64,000 nt of DNA from positions 1,273,979 through 1,337,978 of the forward strand of contig NZ_RCZC01000002.1 in assembly GCF_006439055.1 (NCBI RefSeq). The letters are read 5' to 3'. A program made the position numbers and the translations under genes. Below the pieces are notes generated by a model. That model saw nothing but the letters and a program-made list of their open reading frames with translations. It had not been told where the DNA came from and did no database searches. Source of the stretch: Sphingomonas glacialis (GTDB lineage: Bacteria > Pseudomonadota > Alphaproteobacteria > Sphingomonadales > Sphingomonadaceae). This document shows positions 27,350 through 38,332 of this stretch, in pieces (the first letter of the stretch is position 1; each line of letters begins with the position of its first letter).

Positions 27350-28354
27350 TCAGGCGGTCGAGCCGCTCCCCCGTCGATCCATGTCGTACACGCCGCCCGG
27401 TTCCGCCGCGACGAAGCGCGATGGCGCGATCCCCGCCGCCGAAAGCTCTGCGCCCAGCGCCAGCCGCGGCGCATCGCGCGCTTCGTCGGTCAGCTGGAAC
27501 GTTCCCCAATGGATGCCGAGCGCCTGGCCCGCTTCGACATTCTGGAAGATCCGCACCGCTTCCGCCGGATCGACATGCTGCTCGGCCATGAACCAGCGCG
27601 GCTCGTACGCGCCGATCGGGATCAGCGCGACGTCGGGCGCGCCGAGCCGGTCGCGGACGCTGCGGAAGATCGCGCCGTCGCCATAGCCCGTGTCTCCGAC
27701 GAACCACACCGTCCCCACCGGGGTCGTCAGGTAGTGCCCGGCCCAGAGCGCCATGCGCACGTCGGTCGGCCAGCGATTCGCCCAGTGCCGCGCGGGGGTC
27801 AGCGTGGTCGCGAAGCCGTCGGCAAGCGCAAGGCTGTCCCACCAGTCGCCCACTACGCAGCGCGCCTCGGGGATCGCCGCGCGGACGATCGCGTCATTGC
27901 CGAGCGGCATCGCCATCAGCGGCGCGTGCGCGGCGTGGAGGCGGCGCAGCGTGGCGATGTCGAGATGGTCGTAATGGCAATGGCTGAGCAGCACGACGTG
28001 GATCGGCGGCAGATCGTCGAACGCGATCCCCGGCGCGGTGACGCGCTTGGGGCCGAGGAAGGAGAAGGGACTCGCGCGCTCCGACCACACCGGATCGGTC
28101 AGGATGTTGACCCCCGCCGCCTGGATCAGCAGCGATGCGTGGCCGACCATCGTGACGCGCAAGCCCGCGTGTCTCTCTACTGGCTTGGCCGGGACCACCG
28201 GCACCGACGCCGGCCAGCGCGCCGCGCCGTTCGCGAGCTTCCAGCGCAGCACCGCGCCGAGCCCGGCATCGCTTGGTGGCTGTCCGGGGTTGAAGAAGCG
28301 CACGCCGTCGAAATGGTCGCTCGGCGGGCCGGAATAATAGCGGTTACGGGGCAT
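27350..28354 (-). CDS. MBL-fold metallo-hydrolase (NAPE-PLD/UlaG-like)
   Basis: The 334-aa protein has the metallo-beta-lactamase core: TMVGHASLLIQ, ILTDPVWSERASP, zinc motif SHCHYDHLD (H125, H127, D129, H130), WFVGDTGYGDG and a final GIHWGTFQL. This block order is that of the N-acyl-phosphatidylethanolamine phospholipase D-like group. In bacteria the substrates are mostly unknown. It ends right after the convergent tRNA-Arg. Confidence 0.85.
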   Translation of the reverse strand: MPRNRYYSGPPSDHFDGVRFFNPGQPPSDAGLGAVLRWKLANGAARWPASVPVVPAKPVERHAGLRVTMVGHASLLIQAAGVNILTDPVWSERASPFSFLGPKRVTAPGIAFDDLPPIHVVLLSHCHYDHLDIATLRRLHAAHAPLMAMPLGNDAIVRAAIPEARCVVGDWWDSLALADGFATTLTPARHWANRWPTDVRMALWAGHYLTTPVGTVWFVGDTGYGDGAIFRSVRDRLGAPDVALIPIGAYEPRWFMAEQHVDPAEAVRIFQNVEAGQALGIHWGTFQLTDEARDAPRLALGAELSAAGIAPSRFVAAEPGGVYDMDRRGSGSTA

Positions 28355-28397
28355 GCGGCGGGCCTAGATTGGCGGTGAACAAACACCACCCCCCGTC

Positions 28398-28491
28398 GTC
28401 ACCCCGGACTTGTTCCGGGGTCCACCGGGACGCGCGTACTGCCGCGGAAGGGTGCGCGGCACGGTGGACCCCGGCACGAGGCCGGGGTGAC
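28398..28491. repeat. Palindromic element, family A
   Basis: A 94-bp imperfect palindrome, GTCACCCCGGACTTGTTCCG...GGCCGGGGTGAC, between the divergently oriented ends of the metallo-hydrolase start and the RDD gene stop. Very close to the copy at 26.3 kb. Confidence 0.88.
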
Positions 28492-28504
28492 GACGCGTCT
28501 GGGA

Positions 28505-29342
<838 letters not shown>

Positions 29343-29362
<20 letters not shown>

Positions 29363-30368
29363 CGCGGCGACTCCTCGGCAGGTAGAAATAGAGCAGCCAG
29401 CCGACGAGCATGACGAGCCCGATCGCATAGCGCGCCAGATCGTTCGTCACTGTCTGCCGCCCGATCCCTTCGAGCAGCCCGGCGACGAGCAACATGACGA
29501 CCGCGCCGCCCATCACGGTCGCGCCGGTCTTGCCCGCCTGCACCGCCGAGTCGCCTCGCGTCGCGCGCCCGGGAAAGGCGATCGCGGTGCCGATGCGGAA
29601 CCCCGCCGCGCCCGACAAGATGATCGCGAACAATTCGGTCGTGCCGTGGATCGCGATCCAGCCGGCAAAGCCGAACCCCAGCCCCTTGGGCACGAACACC
29701 GCGAGGAAAGCGCCGAGCATCAACCCGTTATACGCGATCAGCAGCGCGGTCGGCACCGCAAAGGCGAAACCCAGCGCGAACGAGAAGATCGCGATCTGCG
29801 CGTTGTGCGTGAACAGATAGGCGGCGAAGATCGTCAGCATGTCGTCATGCTTGCCGTAGAGCGTGCCCCGCAGCGTCTCGACCGAGGCCGACGGATCGCG
29901 CCCGCCCGCCATGCCCTGCCCGACCAGCCCGAAGAACCAGCCGGGGTCGCTGCGTACCAGCAGATAGCCGACGACAGCGCCCGCCACCGTCAGCAGCAAC
30001 GAGACGAGCGTCTCGCGCCACAGCGCGCGGACCGCGGCGGGCCATGTCTGCGTGAAGAAAACGCCCAATTGCCGAACCGCCGAGGTCGGCACGCCGTACA
30101 GCTGAAAATAGGCGCGCGTGCACAGCTGTTCGAGATACGTCACCAGCGCGCGGTCGAGCGAGGTCTCGCGCGCGATCGACAGCGACGACAAGGCTGTGCG
30201 GTACAGCACGGGAAGCGCGAGCAGATCGTCATCGCTCAGCACCCGAATCGAGCGCTTCTCGATCCGCGTCACCAGCGTTTCGAGCCGCTGCCAGTCGGCG
30301 TCGTGCGCAGCACGGAAGCGGCTGGCGTTGACCAAGGCGGGTTGCCCGGCGAGGAGAGCGGTAGCCAT
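29343..30368 (-). CDS. Stage II sporulation protein M (SpoIIM)-like membrane protein
   Basis: The 341-aa protein has a soluble helical N-terminal half (residues 1-105) and five or so membrane helices. SpoIIM-type blocks include LLTVAGAVVGYLLVRSD, FSFALGFAFAVPTALLIAYNG and WIAIHGTTELFAIILSGAAG with the conserved HGxxE. In non-sporulating proteobacteria this family sits with MoxR and DUF58 genes and its role is unknown. The start overlaps the DUF58 stop as TGATG. Confidence 0.85.
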
Positions 30369-31678
30369 CAGAGCAGGTTCCTGCGTTTCAGCGCGACATA
30401 ACCCGCGACGAGCTCCTCGCCGACGCGGTCATGCGCACTTTCGATCACATGCACGCCGAGATGCTGCAGCCGGGTGAGCACGAGCTTGCGATCGCGCAGC
30501 AACGCGGCGGCGGTCACCGCGCGCGTCACGTCGTCGGCGTTCGCCGGGGCCGCATCGACGAGGCGCTCGACCTCTTCGTCGCGCAGCACGACGACGAGCA
30601 GCAAATGCCCCTTGAGCAGCCGGGCTGCCGCACGGACCAGAAAATCGGCCGAGGTCAGATCGGTGAATTCGGTGAACAAGACGATCATCGAGCGCCGCGT
30701 CAGCCGCGCGGCGAGCGTGGTCAGCGCGAAGCTGTAATTGGTTTCCTCGCCGCTATAATCGATTGCGGCCGCGAGCCGCTGGAGATTGGCGAAGGCGGGC
30801 ATCCCCGACACCAGCCCGCTCGCGATGCGCGGGCGCGAATCGAACGCGTGGAGCGACACGCGGTCGCCGAGCTTGAGCGCGATCCACGCGGTCAGCAGCA
30901 TCGCCGACACCGCGCGATCGACACGCGGCAGGCCCGCGACGGGCTCGGACATCTGCCGCCCGGAATCGATCGCGAAGACGATCTGGTTGTTGCGCTCGCT
31001 GCGATATTCCTTGGCGTGGAGCTTGGTCTGCCGCGCCGACTGCTTCCAGTCGATCGCGCGGCGGTCCATCCCCGAGCGGAACTCGACCAAAGCGTCGAAA
31101 TCGGTGCCGTCGCCGCGGTCGATCTGCGCGAGCAGGCCCGACAGTGCGTGACGCTGGAAGATCTGCGCGCCGCGGTCGTGCAGCGCGCGAATGTCGGGGA
31201 GGATTGGGAGCGTCACGTCGGCAGGGAGGATCCGCTGCTGCCACGCGAGGCCGAAGGACCCGCGCCACCGCAACCACAGTCGGTCGATCCGCGCGGTGCC
31301 GCGCCGCAGCGTAGTAATCGGCAGCAGCGCTTCGCCGCGGCCGTCGTGCAGCGTGAGCCAGAGCCGCCCGTCATTCTCGAGCGCCAGCAACGAACCGCCA
31401 TCGAGCGCGACCTCCGCGCTGCGCGGTGGCCGCCCGCCCGCAATCGCAACGCGGATCGTCGCGTCGATTGTGGCGCCGACCGGCGCGGTCGTCGGCAGCG
31501 CGAGGCTGGCGGTCGCCGTGCGGCGCCCGCTCCAGGCGTCGAACGCGGTGAGCAGCAGCACCGCGATCGGCCAGGCGAGCCCGACATACCAGCGACCGGG
31601 GAGCGCGACGGCGATCAACAACGCCACCGGCGCGCCGGCAGCTGCGGCAAGGACCGCGGTGCGTGTGGGGTAGATCAC
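30368..31678 (-). CDS. DUF58 domain protein (vWA-like)
   Basis: The 436-aa protein begins with two membrane helices (residues 8-45) and has the DUF58 block FDALVEFRSGMDRRAIDWKQSAR, followed by a von Willebrand A-like half (FAIDSGRQMS at the metal-site position, SMIVLFTEFTD). DUF58 proteins pair with MoxR ATPases as partners or substrates. Start is GTG (31678). It follows moxR by 142 bp that contain a palindromic element. Confidence 0.87.
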   Translation of the reverse strand: MIYPTRTAVLAAAAGAPVALLIAVALPGRWYVGLAWPIAVLLLTAFDAWSGRRTATASLALPTTAPVGATIDATIRVAIAGGRPPRSAEVALDGGSLLALENDGRLWLTLHDGRGEALLPITTLRRGTARIDRLWLRWRGSFGLAWQQRILPADVTLPILPDIRALHDRGAQIFQRHALSGLLAQIDRGDGTDFDALVEFRSGMDRRAIDWKQSARQTKLHAKEYRSERNNQIVFAIDSGRQMSEPVAGLPRVDRAVSAMLLTAWIALKLGDRVSLHAFDSRPRIASGLVSGMPAFANLQRLAAAIDYSGEETNYSFALTTLAARLTRRSMIVLFTEFTDLTSADFLVRAAARLLKGHLLLVVVLRDEEVERLVDAAPANADDVTRAVTAAALLRDRKLVLTRLQHLGVHVIESAHDRVGEELVAGYVALKRRNLL

Positions 31679-31717
31679 GGCGCGGTCGTCCGCTGTACGC
31701 GCACCAGCCCCGCCCCC

Positions 31718-31796
31718 GTCATCGCCGCGAACGCGGGGATCCCGCTTCTTCCCGCCGCCGAAGGAGAAGCGGGACCCCCGCTTTCGCGGGGGTGAC
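31718..31796. repeat. Palindromic element, family A variant
   Basis: A ~79-bp palindrome in the gap between the MoxR and DUF58 genes. The left arm GTCATCGCCGCGAACGCGG continues ATCCCGCTT; the right arm contains AAGCGGGACCCCCGC and TTTCGCGGGGGTGAC. It shares the GTCA...TGAC ends with family A but has different inner sequence. Being inside an operon it may act as an mRNA processing or stability element. Confidence 0.75.
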
Positions 31797-31820
31797 GGAG
31801 GACAGGCACGACGCGCAAGA

Positions 31821-32801
31821 TCACCGCGGCGCTTCGATCGTCTCGATGATGTGCGTCACGACATCCTCGATCGCGCGTCCGTCGATCTCGGCGGCGGGCG
31901 ACAGGATCAGCCGGTGCCGCAGCAACGCCGGCGCGAGCGCCTTCACATCGTCGGGGATCACGAAATCGCGCCCGTCGAGTGCCGCGCGCGCGCGCGCCGC
32001 ACCCGCCAGCATCGCGCCCGCGCGCGGCGACGCGCCGCTCTCGAGATCGGCGACGTCGCGCGTGCCCCTGATCAGCGCGGTGATGTAATCGATCACCTCG
32101 TCGGCGAGCCGCACTTGCCCGACCGTGGCGATCGCCGCGCCGATGATCCCCGCATCGGCGACGCGCGCGACACCCCATTCCGCGGGCTCCATCGCGTGCG
32201 CGGCGCTGCCGTGCGCGGCGATGATCCGGCGTTCCTCGGCGGCACTCGGATAATCGACCGTCTGCTTGAACAGGAAGCGATCGAGCTGTGCCTCGGGCAG
32301 CGGGTACACGCCCTGCTGCTCGATCGGGTTCTGCGTCGCGACAACCATGAAACGCTCGCCGAGCGACAGGCTCTGCCCGTCGATCGTCACGGTGCGCTCC
32401 TGCATCGCCTCGAGCAATGCCGCCTGCGTCTTAGGCGGGGTGCGGTTGATCTCGTCCGCCAGCAGCAGATCGGTGAAGATCGGCCCGCGCGTCAGCGTGA
32501 ATCTGCTCGTTTGGAAGTTGAACAGGTTCGCACCGATGATGTCCCCCGGCATCAGATCCGGCGTGAACTGGATCCGCCCGTAATCGAGCCCCGTCACCCG
32601 CGCGAAACTGCGCGCGAGGAGCGTCTTGGCGGTCCCCGGCGGCCCTTCGAGCAGCACGTGCCCGCCTGCGAACAGCGCGACGAGCAGGATCTCGACGGTC
32701 TGTTCCTGCCCGACCACCGCCTTGCCGATTTCGTCGCGGATCGCCACGCCGAGCGCCGCCACGTCTTCGACCGTTTCGAATGTCACCGCGTCTTCTCCCA
32801 T
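31821..32801 (-). CDS. MoxR family AAA+ ATPase
   Basis: Start chosen at [11 protein letters not shown] (32801), overlapping the DUF4350 stop by 19 bp; 326 aa is normal for MoxR. Walker A is GPPGTAKT (53-60); Walker B lies in [23 protein letters not shown]; sensor-1 is [22 protein letters not shown]. MoxR proteins act as chaperones for vWA-type partners, here most likely the DUF58 protein encoded next. Confidence 0.92.
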   Translation of the reverse strand: MGEDAVTFETVEDVAALGVAIRDEIGKAVVGQEQTVEILLVALFAGGHVLLEGPPGTAKTLLARSFARVTGLDYGRIQFTPDLMPGDIIGANLFNFQTSRFTLTRGPIFTDLLLADEINRTPPKTQAALLEAMQERTVTIDGQSLSLGERFMVVATQNPIEQQGVYPLPEAQLDRFLFKQTVDYPSAAEERRIIAAHGSAAHAMEPAEWGVARVADAGIIGAAIATVGQVRLADEVIDYITALIRGTRDVADLESGASPRAGAMLAGAARARAALDGRDFVIPDDVKALAPALLRHRLILSPAAEIDGRAIEDVVTHIIETIEAPR

Positions 32802-34018
32802 AACCAATGATGCAGCGCTTGCGCCGCCGCGAGCATCGCGCGCGGATCGCGCGCCGCCTGTGCCTCTGCTGCCAGCGCGCTGAAACGCGACCGCCCGCGC
32901 AGGCCATCGAGATAGCCGTCGATCGCCTCGCCCTGCAGCCGCGCCGGCACGCCGAACACGCCGCCGGCGCGCTCGCGCACCAGATCGACATAGCGCGGGC
33001 CGAGCCGTCCCTGCCGCCCGGCCTTGCGGACGAGCGCGGCGGCATTGTCGATCAACGCGGTCTTGCCGAATGCGATCGCGCGCGCGCGCCGCCGCGCCGG
33101 GCCGAAGCGCGCGGCCGCCTGGATCGCGGCGAGCAGCACCGCCGCCGCCAGCGTCAGCGTCATCGCGAGGAACGGCGGATCGAACAGCAGCTTGAGCGGG
33201 CTTGGTGTGGCGCCGAAGCCGTTGAGCGTCACGTCGAAGGTGATCGTCTTCGCACCCGTCGCATTCAGCCAATCGAGCAGGTCGAGCGCCGCGCGCGCCT
33301 GCGCTGCGTCGCGCATGCCAATGTTCGACAGCAGATCGGGATCGGCGAGCACGTAGAGCGGCCCGCTACCGATCTGGCCGAGCACGACATGCCCATCGGC
33401 GTCGGTCAGGATCGGGCGCAAATCGACGCCCGCGCCTGCCTCGGCGCCCGCGTCGACGATCGTCTGCACCGGGCGCGGCGCAGCAAAGGCGATCGTCCCG
33501 GGCATCCACGACAGCGCCTGCAGCGGGCGCCCGCCGCTCGCGTAGCGCGTGACCTTGAGCTTGTATTGCGGCGCTAAGACGCGCTGGGCGTCATCCACGT
33601 CGCGGAAGGCGACGAAGCGCGCCCAGCCGGGATGCGTCGGATCGACCGAGGTGCGCCATTTCGGCAGGATGACGAGCGTCGGCTTAGGGCCGCGCGCGGC
33701 AAGCGCCTTGGTCATGTCGGTCGCGCCCGATTCGGGCGTCAGCACGACGAGATCCTCCCCCGCCAGCTGCCGCGGATTGCGGACGATCTGCGGGTTGCGC
33801 CCGGTCGCCTCGGCAAGCCGCACGATCCCGCTATAGCCGATCGCGGCGTTCGACAGCGCATGCGCACGCCCGTCGCGCCCCGAGCGCAGGTCGGGCGCAT
33901 AGGCGCCGAGCACGAGCATCCCGATGAACGCGAGGATGCCCACCGCGAGCAAGATCGCGACGGTCCGCACGCTGAACGCGCCCGTCCCGCTTGCTCCGCT
34001 GACCGTAACGTCGCTCAT
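32783..34018 (-). CDS. DUF4350 domain membrane protein
   Basis: The ATG at 34018 overlaps the DUF4129 stop (ATGA). The 411-aa protein has one helix near residues 18-40, a DUF4350-like periplasmic domain ([52 protein letters not shown]), a second helix ([21 protein letters not shown]), and a cytoplasmic tail. Family role unknown, but it is a standard member of MoxR-DUF58-DUF4129 operons. Confidence 0.82.
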   Translation of the reverse strand: MSDVTVSGASGTGAFSVRTVAILLAVGILAFIGMLVLGAYAPDLRSGRDGRAHALSNAAIGYSGIVRLAEATGRNPQIVRNPRQLAGEDLVVLTPESGATDMTKALAARGPKPTLVILPKWRTSVDPTHPGWARFVAFRDVDDAQRVLAPQYKLKVTRYASGGRPLQALSWMPGTIAFAAPRPVQTIVDAGAEAGAGVDLRPILTDADGHVVLGQIGSGPLYVLADPDLLSNIGMRDAAQARAALDLLDWLNATGAKTITFDVTLNGFGATPSPLKLLFDPPFLAMTLTLAAAVLLAAIQAAARFGPARRRARAIAFGKTALIDNAAALVRKAGRQGRLGPRYVDLVRERAGGVFGVPARLQGEAIDGYLDGLRGRSRFSALAAEAQAARDPRAMLAAAQALHHWLWEKTR

Positions 34019-34716
34019 CCGCGCCATGCCCCCGGCAGCGCGAAGTCGCGATAGGCGGCGCGGGCCTGCGTCCAGTCCGACGCATCGACCGGGCGCCCGC
34101 CGAACAGGCTGCGCTCGACCAGCCGCGCGATCCCCGCGAACAGGTCGCGCGCCGAAAGCGGGAGCGCGCTCGATGCGCTGAGCTCGCGACTGGTCAGCGC
34201 CGGACGGACGAGCTGCGGGCGGCGGCGCGCGATATCGTCGATCGAGCGGCGCAGCAAATGGTGCACCGCCTCGGCATAGCGCCCCTCCGCTGCGAGCAGA
34301 TCGGCCTCGCGCAGCCATTCCTGCACCGGCGCGGCATCGGGCGCCCACGCCTCGTCGATCGGCTGCGACACCGTCGGACGCCGCCGCACGAAACGCGGCC
34401 AGCGCCATTCGCCGTGCCGCACGCGGTGATACACCGCCCAAAGGATGGCGATCGCGAGCAGTGCCAGCACGCCCCACAACAGGATCCGCGCATACGGCCA
34501 ATGCGGCATGCGGCCCGCGATCCACTGCAGCGCGCGCCCAACGGGCTCGAACAGCTTGTCCAGCCATTTGCCGAGCTGCACCAGCCATTCGGGCGGCTGG
34601 GGCGGCGGCGGGGCGCGCTGGAGCGTGAACTGGACCGCCGGATCGGCCTTGAGCGCGGCATGGGCGGCGGCAAAGCGGTCGGTGGCGGTTGCCACCTGCG
34701 ATGTCCCTTCGCTCAC
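34015..34716 (-). CDS. DUF4129 domain membrane protein
   Basis: The GTG at 34716 has AGGGG 7 bases upstream, giving 233 aa; the longer open frame to 34788 lacks such a site. One membrane helix (ILLWGVLALLAIAILWAVY, about 82-100) is followed by the DUF4129 helix bundle: LREADLLAAEGRYAEAVHHLLRRS, PALTSRELS and ARAAYRDFALPG. It is the first gene of the six-gene operon running leftward to the RDD gene. Confidence 0.82.
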   Translation of the reverse strand: MSEGTSQVATATDRFAAAHAALKADPAVQFTLQRAPPPPQPPEWLVQLGKWLDKLFEPVGRALQWIAGRMPHWPYARILLWGVLALLAIAILWAVYHRVRHGEWRWPRFVRRRPTVSQPIDEAWAPDAAPVQEWLREADLLAAEGRYAEAVHHLLRRSIDDIARRRPQLVRPALTSRELSASSALPLSARDLFAGIARLVERSLFGGRPVDASDWTQARAAYRDFALPGAWRG

Positions 34717-34933
34717 GTGAAATCCCCTGGGCCGCACCGGTGCGCTGCCCGTAAGAGTAGAGCAACCCGACCGCCGCGCAATCGCCAATCGCCGCTGCGC
34801 GCGCGCCCCAATCGCCGCTGGGCGCGCACCATGGTGCGGTGCGGCGCGGCTTAAGCCGGGGTTCAGCGCGCATCCGCCAGACGGCCGCGTCCGCCGGTTT
34901 CATTCCGGCCTCAATCTGGTCTAAAGGGCCGCC

Positions 34934-35404
34934 ATGCATCCTATCTCCTCGCTTCCGCGCTCCGCAAAGCTGCTGATCGCCACGCTGCCGTTGTTCGCGC
35001 TGACCGCTGGCCAGGGGTCGAGCGGGCAGCTCCACATCGCGGTCGACAACGTCCGCGCTCATACCGGACGGGTCCATGTCGATCTCTGCACGCAAGCGCA
35101 GTATCTCAAGGATTGCCCGATCTCGGGCGATGCGGCCGCGCATCTCGGCGAGACCGTCGTGACGGTGAGCGGGCTGAAGCCGGGGCGCTACGCCGCAGAG
35201 GTGTATTACGACCAGAATGGCAACAACAAGCTCGACCGCGCCTTATTCGGCGTACCGAAGGAGGGGGTAGGTTTCTCCAACGATGCCAAGATCAAGCTCG
35301 CTGCGCCGAAATGGGAGGAAGTCGTGTTCGACTATGACGGGCAGGATCGGACGATCCGGCTGAAGCTGCGCTATTTCATGGGCCCGGACGCGACCGCCAA
35401 GTGA
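34934..35404 (+). CDS. DUF2141 exported protein
   Basis: The 156-aa protein has a signal peptide (LLIATLPLFALTAG) and one DUF2141 domain: LHIAVDNVRAHTGRVHVDLC, GLKPGRYAAEVYYDQNGNNKLD and LFGVPKEGVGFSND. The DxNxNxxLD segment looks like a calcium-binding loop, as is common in the family. It overlaps hpnN as GTGA and so belongs to the hopanoid-transport transcription unit. Its role there is unknown. Confidence 0.85.
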   Translation: MHPISSLPRSAKLLIATLPLFALTAGQGSSGQLHIAVDNVRAHTGRVHVDLCTQAQYLKDCPISGDAAAHLGETVVTVSGLKPGRYAAEVYYDQNGNNKLDRALFGVPKEGVGFSNDAKIKLAAPKWEEVVFDYDGQDRTIRLKLRYFMGPDATAK

Positions 35405-37995
35405 TCGCGCGCTTGCTCCAGCAGCTTGTCGCGCTCGGCGTGCGGCGTCCGTTCGCGGTGCTCGGCCTGTGCCTTGCGCTCGTCGCGGGCGCGGCGGTCT
35501 ATGCCGTGGGGCATTTCGCGATGACCACCGATACCGCAGCGCTGATCTCGCCGAAGATCGCGTGGCGGCAGAACGAGAAAGCGGTCGAGACCGCATTCCC
35601 GCAACTGTCCGACGTGCTGCTGGTGATCGTCGACGGCAAGACCCCCGAACTCGCCGAAGCCGCCACCGCCAAGCTCTCCGCCGCGCTCGCCACGGACACG
35701 ACGCATTTCCGCCGCGTGCAGCGACCCGATGGCGGCGCCTATTTCGACCGTGAGGGGCTGTTGTTCGGCTCGACCTCCGAGGTTCAGGCATCGACCAAGG
35801 CGCTGATCGGTGCACAGCCGCTGCTCGGGCCGCTCGCGAGCGATCCGTCGCTGCGCGGGATTGCCGGCGCTTTCTCGACGATGCTCAGCGGGGTCGATCG
35901 CGGCGACGTACCGCTCTCGCGGATCGCGCGGCCGATGCGGACGATGGCGGCGGCGCTCGATGCCTCGGCGGCCGGCAAGCCCGCCTATTTCTCGTGGCAG
36001 GAGCTGTTCACCGAGCCGGGTTCGGGCGCCACGCCGCCGCGCCGCCGGCTGATCCTCGCGCAGCCCAAGCTCGATTACGGCGCGCTCCAGCCAGGCGAAG
36101 ACGCCGTCGCCGCGATCGTCGCGCAGGCGGCCAAGCTCGGGCTCGATCCCGCGCATGGCGTGACCGTGCGCACCACCGGCGAAGTCCCGCTCGCCGACGA
36201 GGAGTTCGCGACGCTCGAGGAGAATATCGGGTTCGTCGGGCTGGTGATGGCCGCCGCGATGCTGCTCACCTTGTGGTTCGCGACGCGCTCGGTGAAGATC
36301 GTCGCGGGGATCGTCGTGACGATCGTCGCTGGGCTCGTGCTGACGACCGCGCTCGGGCTGTTTGCGGTCGGCGCGCTCAACCTGATCTCGGTCGCGTTCA
36401 TTCCGTTGTTCGTCGGGCTCGGAGTCGATTTCGGCATCCAGATCTCGGTGCGCTTCAATGCCGAGCGGCTCGAGGGCGCCGACACCGGCGCCGCGCTCCA
36501 GCGCGCTGCGACCGCGCTCGGCGCACCGCTCGCGCTTGCCGCGGGGGCGGTGTTCCTCGGCTTCGGCGCGTTCCTGCCGACCGACTATATCGGCATTGCC
36601 GAGCTCGGCATCATCGCCGGGCTCGGGATGGTCGTCGCGCTGGTGGCGAGCGTCACGCTGCTGCCCGCGATGCTGATGCTGCTCAAGCCCGGCACGCCGC
36701 GCCGCGAGGTCGGCTTCAGCGAGGCCGCCCCGCTCGACCGCTGGCTGCACACGCATCGCAAGACCGTGCTGTGGGCGTTCGCCGCGTCGATGGCGGGAAG
36801 CATCGCGCTGCTGCCGTTCGTACAGTTCGACTTTAACCCCCTCCATCTGCGCGCCAAGGACGGCCCGGCGATGGTTGCGCTGACCGATCTGATGCGCGAT
36901 CCGCTGCGTACCCCCAACACGATCAACGTGCTCGCGCCCAATGCCGATGCGGCGAAGGTGCTCGCGGCAAAACTCAGTGCCTTGCCCGAGGTCGCCGAGG
37001 CGGTGTCGGTCGATGGGTTCGTCCCCGAGGACCAGGCGGCCAAGCTGGCGGTGGTGCAGGATGCCGCCTTGCTGCTCGATACCACGGTGAACCCCTTCGA
37101 TGTGATGCCGCCGCCGAGCGATGCCGACGCGATCGGCGCGTTGATGAAGACCGCGGGCGAATTGCGCGCGAGCGCGACCGCGCATCCCGGCGCCGCCGCC
37201 GCCGATGCACGCCGGCTCGCCACGGCGTTCGATCGCCTGGCACGCGCCGCGCCGACTGAGCGGACCAAGGCGACCGCGCTGCTCGTCACCCCGCTCGGCA
37301 CGATGCTCGACCAGATCCGCGCGATGCTCCAGGCCGAACCCGTGACGCGCGCGACGCTGCCGCCCGAAATCGCGGGCGATTGGGTGTCGAAGGACGGCCG
37401 CGCGCTCGTCCAGGTTTTCCCCAAGGGCAATAGCAACGACAATGCCGTGTTGCGCCGCTTCACCAAGGCGGTGCGCGCCGTAGCGCCGACCGCGAGCGGC
37501 CTGCCGGTCGCAACGCAGGAAGCCGCGGGCACCGTTGCCTGGGCGTTCGTCGAGGCGGGGATTCTGGCGCTGGTGCTCGTCAGCGGCCTGCTGTTCGTAG
37601 TGCTGCGCGATGTGAAGGAAGTCGCCTTCACGCTCGCGCCGGTCGTGCTGTCGGGCTTCCTGACGCTGGGGAGCTGTGTGCTGATCGGGCAGCCGATCAA
37701 CTTCGCCAACATCATCGCCTTCCCGTTGCTGTTCGGCGTGGGGGTCGCGTTCCACATCTATTTCGTGATGGCGTGGCGCGGCGGTGCGACCGATCTGCTG
37801 CAATCGAGCCTCGCGCGCGCGGTGCTGTTCAGCGCGCTTGCCACCGGCAGCGCGTTCGGGAGCCTGTGGTTGTCGCACCATCCGGGGACCGCGAGCATGG
37901 GCAAGATCCTGATGATTTCGCTGGCGTGGACGCTGGTGTGTGCGCTGATCTTCGAGCCCGCGCTGCTCGGCCCGCCGCGGGCGAAGAAGGCTTAG
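35401..37995 (+). CDS. hpnN: Hopanoid transporter HpnN (RND/MMPL family)
   Basis: The GTG at 35401 overlaps the DUF2141 stop. The 864-aa protein has an RND layout: an N-terminal helix (19-40), a large periplasmic loop, five or six helices (~275-430, including GLGVDFGIQISVR), a second loop and a second helix block (~710-860). It carries the RND Asp in GVDFGIQ. HpnN exports hopanoids from the inner to the outer membrane, shown in Rhodopseudomonas. Its placement at the left edge of the hpn cluster supports the assignment. Confidence 0.9.
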   Translation: MIARLLQQLVALGVRRPFAVLGLCLALVAGAAVYAVGHFAMTTDTAALISPKIAWRQNEKAVETAFPQLSDVLLVIVDGKTPELAEAATAKLSAALATDTTHFRRVQRPDGGAYFDREGLLFGSTSEVQASTKALIGAQPLLGPLASDPSLRGIAGAFSTMLSGVDRGDVPLSRIARPMRTMAAALDASAAGKPAYFSWQELFTEPGSGATPPRRRLILAQPKLDYGALQPGEDAVAAIVAQAAKLGLDPAHGVTVRTTGEVPLADEEFATLEENIGFVGLVMAAAMLLTLWFATRSVKIVAGIVVTIVAGLVLTTALGLFAVGALNLISVAFIPLFVGLGVDFGIQISVRFNAERLEGADTGAALQRAATALGAPLALAAGAVFLGFGAFLPTDYIGIAELGIIAGLGMVVALVASVTLLPAMLMLLKPGTPRREVGFSEAAPLDRWLHTHRKTVLWAFAASMAGSIALLPFVQFDFNPLHLRAKDGPAMVALTDLMRDPLRTPNTINVLAPNADAAKVLAAKLSALPEVAEAVSVDGFVPEDQAAKLAVVQDAALLLDTTVNPFDVMPPPSDADAIGALMKTAGELRASATAHPGAAAADARRLATAFDRLARAAPTERTKATALLVTPLGTMLDQIRAMLQAEPVTRATLPPEIAGDWVSKDGRALVQVFPKGNSNDNAVLRRFTKAVRAVAPTASGLPVATQEAAGTVAWAFVEAGILALVLVSGLLFVVLRDVKEVAFTLAPVVLSGFLTLGSCVLIGQPINFANIIAFPLLFGVGVAFHIYFVMAWRGGATDLLQSSLARAVLFSALATGSAFGSLWLSHHPGTASMGKILMISLAWTLVCALIFEPALLGPPRAKKA

Positions 37996-38002
37996 CCCTC
38001 TT

Positions 38003-38332
38003 GCTCCCCTCCCGCCTGCGGGAGGGGCTGGGGGAGGGAACGACCTGGATCCCCTGCGCTCCGTCCGCGGCACGCCCCTCCCCTAACCCCTCCCGCAAGC
38101 GGGAGGGGGATTGTTTGGAGCTGGCGGCGCGCAAGAAGCGCGGCGGCGCGCCTGAGGTCTCGCGAGAAAGGGCGCGACCCAAAGCTCCCCTCCCGCTTGC
38201 GGGAGGGGCTGGGGGAGGGAGCGACCTGGATCCCCTGCGCCGCGCCTGCGGCACGTCCCTCCCCTAACCCCTCCCGCAAGCGGGAGGGGGGTTCTGTGGG
38301 GCTGGCGGCGCGCACGAAACGCGGCGGCGCTA
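38003..38332. repeat. Two tandem copies of a family B palindromic unit
   Basis: The whole 337-bp gap between the convergent hpnN and mlaA genes is taken up by two similar units starting at 38003 and 38184, 181 bp apart. Each has CTCCCCTCCCGC..GCGGGAGGGG, the shared core CGACCTGGATCCCCTGCG, a right arm CCCTAACCCCTCCCGCAAGC and then a shared flank containing GCTGGCGGCGCGCA. The flank is not palindromic, so a segment containing the element was duplicated, not just the element. No gene is present; it may act as a bidirectional terminator. Confidence 0.85.

Noticed and set aside
35371-38073. 900-aa open frame on the minus strand opposite hpnN
   Set aside because: Antisense shadow of hpnN; composition is Arg/Gly-rich with no recognisable fold.
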